This document shows positions 41,050-48,559 of a stretch of 64,000 nt of DNA, in pieces. The stretch covers positions 124,001 through 188,000 of the forward strand of contig NZ_JAQZAN010000005.1 in the NCBI RefSeq assembly GCF_028737255.1, given 5' to 3'. Position 1 is the first letter of the stretch, and each line of letters starts with the position of its first letter. This DNA is from Actinomycetospora straminea (GTDB lineage Bacteria > Actinomycetota > Actinomycetes > Mycobacteriales > Pseudonocardiaceae). The notes beneath the pieces are model-generated. The model saw only the letters and a list, made by a program, of their open reading frames with translations, made no database searches and was not told the DNA's origin. A program made the position numbers and the translations under genes.

Positions 41050-41442
41050 TCACCACGCCTCGCCGGGCCGGTAGGTGCCGAAGCTCCACTCCTGGCCCGC
41101 GGGGTCGAGGACGCGGGCGCGGCGGGTGCCCCACTCGGTGTCCTCGGGGTCGATGACGCTGCTCGCGCCCGCGGCGACGGCGCGGGCGTGGCAGTCGTCG
41201 ACGTCGTCGACCAGCAGGTAGAGGCCGCGGCCGGTCGAGCGGCCGCGCAGCGGTGGTGTGGCGTAGTCGGCGTCGGTGCTGGCCACCATCAGCACGACGT
41301 CGCCGAACCGGACCTCGGCGTGCACGACCCGGCCGTCCTCGCCGTCCTGGCGACGCACCACCGCGAAGCCGACCGCCTCGAGCCAGCGCAGGGCGGCGGG
41401 CGCGTCGTCGTAGCTCAGGTAGGCGAACAGCTGCGCGCTCAC
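41050..41442 (-). CDS. VOC-superfamily protein
   Basis: The 130-residue protein begins VSAQLFAYLSYDDAPAALRW and has a second repeat LYLLVDDVDDCHARAVAAGASS followed by ARVLDPAGQEWSFGTYRPGEAW. It is similar in ending to the VOC protein at 21362-21733 (both finish with a FGTYRPG motif), so the two may be related paralogs. It lies 90 bases from the divergent MarR gene. Ligand unknown. Confidence 0.8.
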   Translation of the reverse strand: MSAQLFAYLSYDDAPAALRWLEAVGFAVVRRQDGEDGRVVHAEVRFGDVVLMVASTDADYATPPLRGRSTGRGLYLLVDDVDDCHARAVAAGASSVIDPEDTEWGTRRARVLDPAGQEWSFGTYRPGEAW

Positions 41443-41531
41443 GACCCCTCCTCCGCCGAGCTTCTCGGCGACAGAGATGGTCACCCGGGGAGCGGCGCGT
41501 GACAAGAGCAGCGGTCGGCGAGGATGGCGCC

Positions 41532-42026
41532 GTGGAGCGGGCCGAGGACCAGGAGCGTCAGCAGCTGGGCGAGGACATCGTCGCGGCGGTCCAGCGGATG
41601 GGCGTCGCCTCCCGCCGGGTCGGCGACGTCTTCGCCGCCCGGGAGGGCCTGCACGCCACCGACCTCGAGGCGCTGCTCCACGTCATGCAGGCCCAGGCGC
41701 GCAACGACCCGCCGACCGCCGGCGCGCTGGCCGCGTCCCTGGGCGTGAGCACGGGCGCCGCGACCGCGGTGATCGACCGGCTGGAGCGGGCCGGGCACGT
41801 CCGGCGCCACCGCGACGAGCACGACCGCCGCAAGGTCATCGTGCGCTACAGCGACGCGGCCCGCGCCGTGGCCGGCGAGTTCTTCGGCCCGCTCACCCGG
41901 CTCACCGACGAGGTCCTCGACACCTTCACCACGGCCGAGCTGCACACCGTCGCGCGCTTCCTCGGCGCCTACACCGACGCGATGGACCGTCACGTGCACG
42001 ACGCCCGCCGCGGGCACCGGGGGTAG
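41532..42026 (+). CDS. MarR-family transcriptional regulator
   Basis: The 164-residue winged-helix protein shows a MarR core: LHATDLEALLHVMQAQARNDPPTAGALAASLGVSTGAATAVIDRLE, described here as helix pairs in residues 43-88, then the wing GHVRRHRDEHDRRKVIVRYS. GAGGAT (41520-41525) ends six bases before GTG 41532. It is divergent from the VOC gene, which it may control. It responds presumably to a small aromatic or oxidant, by family analogy. It converges with the membrane protein at 42040. Confidence 0.87.
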   Translation: MERAEDQERQQLGEDIVAAVQRMGVASRRVGDVFAAREGLHATDLEALLHVMQAQARNDPPTAGALAASLGVSTGAATAVIDRLERAGHVRRHRDEHDRRKVIVRYSDAARAVAGEFFGPLTRLTDEVLDTFTTAELHTVARFLGAYTDAMDRHVHDARRGHRG

Positions 42027-42039
42027 GTGACGCGGACCC

Positions 42040-42510
42040 TCACGCCGCCCGGCGGCCGGCCGGTCGGCCGTCCCAGGTCACCACGAGCGCGTACAGCACG
42101 ATCACGTCGACGACGATCATGAAGATCGACCAGAGCGGGTGGGCCGGGATCCAGGCCATCTGCACCAGCATCCCGAAGCCGGTGATGCCGATGCCCAGGC
42201 CGCGGGCCCACTCGGGCGCGCCGTTGAGGAGGGCGGCGCCGGTGACGGTCAGGACCGCGCCGACGACGATGTGGACCCAGCCCCACGCCGAGATGTCGAT
42301 CGCCAGGACCGTGCCCTCGACGGTGACGAAGACGTCGGGCGAGAGGAGCGCCGTGATCCCCATGATCACCGAGAAGACGCCGAGGACGGCCATCAGGATG
42401 CCGCCGAAGGCGACCCAGGCGTTCCAGGAGGCGAGGTCGGACCCCGCACCCCGCGCCCGCGGTGGTGCCCCGGCCAGATCGGTGGGCGTCGATGTCTGCT
42501 CGTGGCTCAT
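42040..42510 (-). CDS. Four-helix membrane protein (DUF7144-like)
   Basis: The 156-residue protein has a soluble N-terminus of about 28 residues then four hydrophobic helices: WVAFGGILMAVLGVFSVIMG, WGWVHIVVGAVLTVTGAALL, LGIGITGFGMLVQMAWIPA and SIFMIVVDVIVLYALVV. The GWVHIVVGA and PLWSIFMI motifs are typical of a widespread actinobacterial family of unknown function. ATG at 42510. Isolated gene, with a 62-base gap to the NTF2-like gene upstream. Confidence 0.78.
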   Translation of the reverse strand: MSHEQTSTPTDLAGAPPRARGAGSDLASWNAWVAFGGILMAVLGVFSVIMGITALLSPDVFVTVEGTVLAIDISAWGWVHIVVGAVLTVTGAALLNGAPEWARGLGIGITGFGMLVQMAWIPAHPLWSIFMIVVDVIVLYALVVTWDGRPAGRRAA

Positions 42511-42572
42511 GGCTCCTCCGCACACGAAGTGGTCGCGTCCCCGGAGGATGCGGGCGCCGCGGGTGCCTGTCC

Positions 42573-43022
42573 TCACCCGCGGCAGATGAGCGACGGTCCC
42601 CCGCCGGGGACGGGCGCGGCGATCCGGTGCCGGTCGGCGGCCCGTAGGTCTCGAACGCCTGGCCTCGTCGACCAGTCCGGCCAGGTCAGCTCGTGCAGCC
42701 GCAGGATCCGCCCGTCGCGGAAGGTCGCGACGAAGACCACCTCGATCGGCTGCGGCTCCTCGCCGGGCCGGCCGATCGCGATCCAGAGCCGTCCGGCGAG
42801 CCGGTCCCCGGACTCGACCCAGGCGTCCGCGTCGTACTCCACCCGGTCGGAGATCGCGGCCGCGTACACCCGCTCGTGGCCGGCCCCGAACGCCGCGAGG
42901 TCCTGGCTCTGACCGTTGGTCGTGAGCACGAACTGCGGGTCGTAGGAGGTGTCCACGAGCGAGGCGTCCTCGGCCTCCACCATGCGCGTGAACATCTCCT
43001 CCATGCGCTGCCGCGACGACAC
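42573..43022 (-). CDS. SnoaL/DUF4440-like NTF2-fold protein
   Basis: The 149-residue protein begins with a helix RMEEMFTRMVEAEDASLVDT, followed by the curved sheet of the NTF2 fold (YDPQFVLTTNGQSQDLAAF, AISDRVEYDADAWVESGDRLAGRL, EVVFVATFRDGRILRLHELTW). Family members are small enzymes or binding proteins; no catalytic residues are certain. GTG at 43022 lies five bases after the hydrolase stop, so it is the second gene of a hydrolase operon. Confidence 0.72.
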   Translation of the reverse strand: MSSRQRMEEMFTRMVEAEDASLVDTSYDPQFVLTTNGQSQDLAAFGAGHERVYAAAISDRVEYDADAWVESGDRLAGRLWIAIGRPGEEPQPIEVVFVATFRDGRILRLHELTWPDWSTRPGVRDLRAADRHRIAAPVPGGGPSLICRG

Positions 43023-43027
43023 GAGCG

Positions 43028-43816
43028 TCAGACCGCCGGCGCGAGGAGGATGCGGGCGATCTCGGCGGGCCGCTGCAGCGGGACGAGGTGCCGCGCCCCG
43101 GGCAGCACGTGCCCGGTGGCGTCGGGCAGGGCCGCGGCGATCTCGGCCATGTGCGGCGGGGTCGCGACGGCGTCGAGCTCCGCGGCCACGACGTCCACCG
43201 GCACGGTGACCGTCGCCAGGTCGGCGAGGCCGTCGAAGGTCGCGATGCCGTCGAGGGCCTCGGCCCACCGCGCGTGGTCGGCGGCGGCGAGCCACGCCCG
43301 CACCGTGGCCGCGACGCCGTCCACCTCGGCGCGTTCCTCCGGGGTGAACCAGCGCCCGAGCAGGGTCTCGAGGTCCACCGCGCCCGCCCGCAGGGACGTC
43401 GCGAGGTCGGCGAACGGGGGGAAGGGCGACGCCCGGGTGCACAGCAGCGACAGGCGCCGGACCCGGTCGGGGTGCTCGACGGCCACCCGCTGGGCGATCT
43501 GGCCACCCCACGAGTGCCCGACGACGTGGGCGTCGCGGACGTCGAGCAGGTCGAGCACGGCCACGACGTCCGCCGCCAGCCGCGCGTCGTCCGCCACCGG
43601 CACTGGCGTCGCCGTACCGTGCCCGCGCGCGTCGACGCGCACCACGCGACGCGTCGCGGTCAGCGCCGGGATCAGGGCGTCCCAGGCGCGCAGGTCCAGC
43701 GGGGTGCCGTGCAGCAGGACCACCGCGGCGGCGTCGCGGGCGCCCTCGTCGACGACCCGCGTCCGGTGGCCGGGCGCCACCTCGACGAGGGTGGGCCCTG
43801 GCGCCGCGTCCGTCAC
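43028..43816 (-). CDS. Alpha/beta-fold hydrolase
   Basis: The 262-residue enzyme has the oxyanion motif LLHGTPLDLRAWD near residue 35, the nucleophile elbow VVGHSWGGQIAQR (Ser101 or nearby), a lid of about 70 residues and the catalytic histidine in GARHLVPLQRP close to the end. It resembles small esterases or epoxide-hydrolase-like proteins. GACGGT ends seven bases before GTG 43816. A small NTF2-fold protein follows in the operon. Substrate unknown. Confidence 0.87.
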   Translation of the reverse strand: MTDAAPGPTLVEVAPGHRTRVVDEGARDAAAVVLLHGTPLDLRAWDALIPALTATRRVVRVDARGHGTATPVPVADDARLAADVVAVLDLLDVRDAHVVGHSWGGQIAQRVAVEHPDRVRRLSLLCTRASPFPPFADLATSLRAGAVDLETLLGRWFTPEERAEVDGVAATVRAWLAAADHARWAEALDGIATFDGLADLATVTVPVDVVAAELDAVATPPHMAEIAAALPDATGHVLPGARHLVPLQRPAEIARILLAPAV

Positions 43817-43985
43817 GCCCCGGACCGTCCCGCTCGGCCGGCGACCGCGGCATCGACCGACCGGGTGAGCCGCGTGGCCGGCCCCTGGCGTGGTGCCGCT
43901 TCACCCTCCGCGGGCGTGGTCCCCCCGCCGCGGCGCCACGCACGCTCGCCACCGGCATCGGCGACGCAGGCGGGTGGAGGTCCGG

Positions 43986-44510
43986 GTGGCGACCACGAAC
44001 GAGTCCGACGAGGCGGTGTCGTCGCGCAGCGATCTGGGTCCCGTCGCGCGGGCGCACCTGCGCAGCGCGCTGACGGGGTCGATCTTCGCGATGTCCGTGC
44101 TCGCCTACCTCGGCGACCACGACACCGCCCTGGTCACGGCCGTCGTCACGGTGGCCGGGACCGGGATCGTGATCTTCCTGGGTGAGGCCTACGCCGGGCT
44201 GCTGTCGACGGCCCTGGCCTCGGAGCGGAAGGTGCCGCGGGCCGAGGTCCGCCACGAGATCAGCGCCAGCTCGATGGCCGCCGCCCCAGGCGTCCTCGCG
44301 GGCGCCTTCCTCCTCCTCGCCGACCTCCTCGGGCTGTCGGTGCCGACCGCCGTCGACATCGGGCTCTGGCTCGGGGTCCTGACGCTCACCGGCCTCAGCC
44401 TCGTCGAGGCGCACGGGTCGCACCGGTCGGTCCTGGTGCGGGTGGGATCGGTCGTCGGCTCCGTGCTCGTCGGGGTCGCCATCATCGTCCTGAAGGCGCA
44501 GCTCCACTGA
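43986..44510 (+). CDS. Four-helix membrane protein (VIT-like layout)
   Basis: The 174-residue protein has four to five hydrophobic helices: ALTGSIFAMSVLAYLGDHDT, VTAVVTVAGTGIVIFLGEAYA, MAAAPGVLAGAFLLLADLLG, VDIGLWLGVLTLTGLSLVEA and VVGSVLVGVAIIVLK. LGEAYAGLL and SLVEAHGSH carry acidic and histidine residues in the membrane region, a pattern seen in an actinobacterial family without function. GTG at 43986 is chosen because GGAGG lies five bases before it. It converges on the MFS gene with 11 bases between. Confidence 0.68.
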   Translation: MATTNESDEAVSSRSDLGPVARAHLRSALTGSIFAMSVLAYLGDHDTALVTAVVTVAGTGIVIFLGEAYAGLLSTALASERKVPRAEVRHEISASSMAAAPGVLAGAFLLLADLLGLSVPTAVDIGLWLGVLTLTGLSLVEAHGSHRSVLVRVGSVVGSVLVGVAIIVLKAQLH

Positions 44511-44521
44511 GTCCGGCCCGC

Positions 44522-46138
44522 TCACACCGGCGCGGGCCCCGCCTGCTCCTCCCGTGCCCTCGTGGCGGGGAGGGCACCGGTCACCAGCACGCTGGCCAGC
44601 GCGATCGCCGCGGCCGCCAGGAGCCCGGCCCGCAGTGCCTGGAGCTGGGCCTCCGCGTAGGCCTCGAGCACCACGGCCGCCTGGTCGGGCGGGACGCCGG
44701 CCGCCGCGAGCGCCGACCCCGCCTGCCCGACGGGGACGAAGTCCAGTCCGCGGGAGATGGCGACGCCGACCTGCCCCGCCAGGTCCGCGGTGAGCCGCGG
44801 GTCGCCGCCGATGCCGCGCGCCGCCGCGCCGCCCAGCGCGGCGATGAGGACGGACCCGACGAAGGCGGTGCCGAGCGAGGACCCGAGGTTCTGGGCGGTG
44901 TACTGCAACCCCCCGGCGGCGCCGCGGTCGTCCTCGCCCACGCTCGATTGGGCGATGTTGCCGAGCTGGGCCGCGAGCAGGCCCATACCGATACCGAGCA
45001 GGGCGGTCGCGCCGGCGAAGGCGGCGTCGTCGAGCTCGGGTTCGACCGTGGCGAGCAGCCAGAGGATGGCCACCACGAGGATGCCGAAGCCCAGCCGCAC
45101 GGCCTGACGGGGCGCCAGGAGGCCGGCGAGGCGGGGGACGACGAGCGCCGTGACGAGCATCGTCGCCGAGATCGGCAGGAGCCGCAGCCCCGTCTGGAAG
45201 GCGTCGAGCCCCAGCACGACCTGCAGGTACAGGGGGATGGCGAAGAACAGCCCGAGCAGCACGAGGTTCTGGGCGAGCAGGCACCACAGGGCGGACCGCA
45301 ACGGGGGCACCGCGGTGAGCGACCACCGGATCAGCGGGTCCTGTCCGGCCTCCTCCCGGCGGCGCACCCAGGCGCGCAGGAGGGCGAGCACGACGAGGCC
45401 CGCCGCGACGACGAAGAAGGTCGGCGCGAACCCGAGCACCGTCACCTCGGGGTCGCGGGGACGCAGCCAGCCCCACGTCGTGCTCTGGAGCACGCCGAGG
45501 ACGACGAGGGCGATCCCGAGCACCGAGAGTGCGGCGCCGACCGGGTCGAGGCGGGGCCGGGGTCCGTCGAGCGGGGCGTCGTGCACCGATCGCAGCCCGG
45601 CCAGGATGAGGAGCACCAGCACGACCTCGCCGGCGAAGACCAGCCGCCAGGTGAGGTAGGTGGTCACCCAGCCGCCCAGCAGGGGCCCCACCGCGATGCC
45701 GGCCCCGGCGAGCGCGCCGACCACGCCGTAGGCGAGGGCGCGCTCGCGGCCCGCCGCGTAGTTCCCTCCCACCAGGGCCGCGAGGGCGGGCAGCACGAGG
45801 GCACCGCCGAGGCCCTCGATGACCGACCACCCGAGGGTCAGCACCGCGACGGTCGGGGCGAGGGCGGTCATCAGCGACCCGACCCCGTACACGACCAGGC
45901 CGATCGCGAACGTCCGCCGACGGCCCACCGCGTCGCCGATCTTCCCGCCCGTGAGCAGGAAGGCCGCCATGACCATCGTGTAGACGGTGATGACCCGCTG
46001 GATCGTGGTGACGTCGGTGTCGAAGTCGGCGACCAGCTGGCTGATCGACACGTTCATGACCGACGTGTCGAGCACCACGAGGAACTGCGCCGCGCCGAGG
46101 GTCAGCAGCGGCAGCCAGCGCGTCCCGCTCCCGGTCAT
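44522..46138 (-). CDS. MFS drug exporter, DHA2 (EmrB/QacA) family
   Basis: The 538-residue protein has 14 predicted helices. Landmarks are the first-helix LGAAQFLVVLDTSVMNVSISQL (motif D1), the loop 2-3 motif A GGKIGDAVGRRRTFAIG, and motif C in GAGIAVGPLLGGWVT. DHA2 transporters expel lipophilic drugs or fatty compounds using the proton gradient. ATG at 46138. Upstream is a 224-base gap (46139-46362) without a gene. No regulator is directly adjacent. Confidence 0.9.
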   Translation of the reverse strand: MTGSGTRWLPLLTLGAAQFLVVLDTSVMNVSISQLVADFDTDVTTIQRVITVYTMVMAAFLLTGGKIGDAVGRRRTFAIGLVVYGVGSLMTALAPTVAVLTLGWSVIEGLGGALVLPALAALVGGNYAAGRERALAYGVVGALAGAGIAVGPLLGGWVTTYLTWRLVFAGEVVLVLLILAGLRSVHDAPLDGPRPRLDPVGAALSVLGIALVVLGVLQSTTWGWLRPRDPEVTVLGFAPTFFVVAAGLVVLALLRAWVRRREEAGQDPLIRWSLTAVPPLRSALWCLLAQNLVLLGLFFAIPLYLQVVLGLDAFQTGLRLLPISATMLVTALVVPRLAGLLAPRQAVRLGFGILVVAILWLLATVEPELDDAAFAGATALLGIGMGLLAAQLGNIAQSSVGEDDRGAAGGLQYTAQNLGSSLGTAFVGSVLIAALGGAAARGIGGDPRLTADLAGQVGVAISRGLDFVPVGQAGSALAAAGVPPDQAAVVLEAYAEAQLQALRAGLLAAAAIALASVLVTGALPATRAREEQAGPAPV

Positions 46139-46362
46139 CGCCGTCGGTGTCCCGCGATCGACCCGGCGGCCGGCCCGCCGGGCACCGGGAGGGCCGGCCG
46201 CACGGCGCCGTCGGCGGGCGGGAACGTCCGCACGGTCAGGGTGGCCATCGCCGCGACTTCCCCTCGACTCGAGGACCGGGAGGAGTCCCAGCGTCGGGGG
46301 AAGGGGCGCCCCGGGCCTCACCCCGCGGGCATGACCGGACCGCGCCTTCGCGGGCCCACGAC

Positions 46363-48051
46363 CTACCCGATCACCCCGCGGAGGGCGGCGAGCTGGTCGG
46401 GCGCGTAGCCGGTCGGCGGCAGGACCGCGGTCCACCCGTCGACGTACCGGGAGACGTAGTTGTGCCCGTGACCGCCGGGGACGTCCACGGCGAAGGGGAG
46501 GTCGGCCGTCACCTGCCAGAAGGTCACGAACGGGATCCAGACGATGCCACCGAGGACGTCCTCGCCGGGTGGTTCGGCGATCCAGTCCGGCTCGTGCAGG
46601 GCGAGTCGCGGGCTCCACCAGACGATCGGGTCCGACGGGTTCACCATGTAGAGCACCCGGCCGCCGGACCACGGTGCGCCGACGGGCGGGATCGCGGCCG
46701 CCGGGTCGTGGGCGAAGCGCACGATCCGCCCCTGGCGGTAGACCGGCTGGACCTCGGGGCTCCCCGGATCGCGGTGGTCGGTGAACTCGCGGAACAACGG
46801 GTTGAAGTTCGGCGGCCCCGCGAACAGCACGCCGTCGGCGCGGTTGGCGAGGTCGAACTCGCCGCTGAACCCGGCCTCGGCCCCGAACGATCCGAGGCTC
46901 TCGCCGGCGAAGAACAGCAGCGGTCGCGCGTCGGGCGGCAGTGTCGTCCACACGCCGTAGACCGCGTCGACCAGGGCCCGACCGGCCTCGCGCGCCCGGG
47001 ACTGGTCGACCAGGTAGGACAACCAGGACGGCAGGTAGGAGTACTGCAGGGCGACCGTGGCCGCGTCGCCGTGGGTGAGGTACTCGAAGGAGTCGACCAG
47101 GGCGGGATCGACCCACCCGCTGCCCGTCGTGACCACGACGAGCAGGGCGCGCCGTGTGAAGCCGCCGGCCCGCTCCAGGTCCCGGACCGCGAGGGCGGCG
47201 CGCGCCTCGGCGTCCGGCGCCGAGTCGAGGCCGGCGTAGGCCCGGATCGGGGCGACGGCCGGGAGCCGGCCGAGGCCCTCGATCTCCGCCGGCGTCGGAC
47301 CGAGCGCCGCGAAGTTCCGTCCCTCCCGGCCCAGGGTCTCCCAGGGCACCGACGACCCCGGGCCACCGGAGCGCAGGGAGCTCGAGGGCGCCACCACGCC
47401 CTCCGCCGTGGTCGTGTCGTGCACGGAGAAGGCGCGGTCGGCCGCGTCGACCAGCCCGTCGAGCAGGAGGCCGGTCACGATCAGGTAGGCCAGGGCCGCG
47501 GCCCCCAGCCACCCCAGGGTGGTCGCCGCGCGCCGCCCGACCCAGCGGTCGAGCAGCCGCGCCAGCCGACGGAAGACCCAGCGCACCCCGCGGCCGAGCG
47601 CGAGGAGCACCCCGAACCCGACGACCGCGACGAACGGCATCGCCACCAGCAGTCCGAGGTCGGCCGGCTCCGCGCCGACGAGGCGCCGGATCTCCGCCTG
47701 CCACACCTGGCCGAGCACGACGGCCACGACGGTCACCGGGAGGGCGATCGCCGCGAACACCCGCCACGACCTCCGGCGGGGCTCGCGGGCCTCCCGGTCG
47801 GCGAACCCGCGCCAGATCGCGGCCACGAGGACACCCAGCCCGTACCCGATGGCCGCGGTGATGCCCCAGACCAGTCCCTGGACGACCCCGCCCCGCGGGA
47901 GCAGGGACGGGGTGAACGAGAGGCAGCCGAGCAGCGTCGCGCCCCAGCAGCCCGGCAGGGTCAGCCGTGGACGCCGGAGTCGCCCCGGGGGCGGCGAGCC
48001 GCTCCCGCCGGTGTCGTGGCGGTCGGGCTGGTCGGTGAGCGCGACGGTCAT
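46363..48051 (-). CDS. Membrane-anchored alpha/beta hydrolase (DUF2235-unrelated, PF10081-type)
   Basis: The 562-residue protein has four to five N-terminal membrane helices (residues 35-215, for example VWGITAAIGYGLGVLVAAIW and LAYLIVTGLLLDGLVDAAD), then a hydrolase domain. The nucleophile elbow is LLFFAGESLGSFGAEA with the serine in GESLG, and a late DVPGGHGHNYVSRY supplies the histidine. This matches the actinobacterial membrane alpha/beta-hydrolase family PF10081. It faces an unknown lipid or wall substrate, probably outside the membrane. ATG at 48051. Confidence 0.83.
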   Translation of the reverse strand: MTVALTDQPDRHDTGGSGSPPPGRLRRPRLTLPGCWGATLLGCLSFTPSLLPRGGVVQGLVWGITAAIGYGLGVLVAAIWRGFADREAREPRRRSWRVFAAIALPVTVVAVVLGQVWQAEIRRLVGAEPADLGLLVAMPFVAVVGFGVLLALGRGVRWVFRRLARLLDRWVGRRAATTLGWLGAAALAYLIVTGLLLDGLVDAADRAFSVHDTTTAEGVVAPSSSLRSGGPGSSVPWETLGREGRNFAALGPTPAEIEGLGRLPAVAPIRAYAGLDSAPDAEARAALAVRDLERAGGFTRRALLVVVTTGSGWVDPALVDSFEYLTHGDAATVALQYSYLPSWLSYLVDQSRAREAGRALVDAVYGVWTTLPPDARPLLFFAGESLGSFGAEAGFSGEFDLANRADGVLFAGPPNFNPLFREFTDHRDPGSPEVQPVYRQGRIVRFAHDPAAAIPPVGAPWSGGRVLYMVNPSDPIVWWSPRLALHEPDWIAEPPGEDVLGGIVWIPFVTFWQVTADLPFAVDVPGGHGHNYVSRYVDGWTAVLPPTGYAPDQLAALRGVIG

Positions 48052-48135
48052 GATCCGCGGTCCTCCTCGCCCGCCACCCACGTCCCGGCCATGGCATCCC
48101 CGCCGACCGCTCGCCTGCCCCGTCCGCGCCGACGG

Positions 48136-48414
48136 TCAGCCGACCACCTTCAGACCACTCCCGATCTCGCTGACCACCTGGTTGTCGCGGTTGCGGGCCA
48201 TGACGTGGCCGAGCCCGAGCAGTCCGGCGACCGGCCAGGGGATGATCTCGAAGGCGGCGAGCGCGCCGACCGTGATGAGGTAGCTGAGGCTGCCCGTCAG
48301 CGGCCAGCCCACGGGACCGATGTACGGGATCTCGACGTGCCACTCCCATCGGGGTGGGGTCTCCTCCGGGTCGCCCGTCGGGGCCGGCGGAGGGGTGGCG
48401 GCGTCGGACGTCAT
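48136..48414 (-). CDS. Small membrane protein
   Basis: The 92-residue protein has a proline-rich N-terminus, an aromatic stretch WEWHVEIPYIGPVGWPLTG and two hydrophobic segments (SLSYLITVGALAAFEIIPW and PVAGLLGLGHVMA). No family was recognised. ATG at 48414 is 84 bases from the hydrolase start and in the same orientation, so the two may be in one operon. It looks genuine by codon use. Confidence 0.6.
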   Translation of the reverse strand: MTSDAATPPPAPTGDPEETPPRWEWHVEIPYIGPVGWPLTGSLSYLITVGALAAFEIIPWPVAGLLGLGHVMARNRDNQVVSEIGSGLKVVG

Positions 48415-48559
48415 GGTCACTCCCACGGTCGGGACTCGGTCGGGACTCGGTGATGGCACCGTGCGCCGTCGACGCCGGACCGGCCTCATCCATCCCGGGT
48501 GATCGCGGCCCGCACGAGGCCGGCGCGGGCCCCGGGAGTGCCGGCCGCCCCGCCCCGGG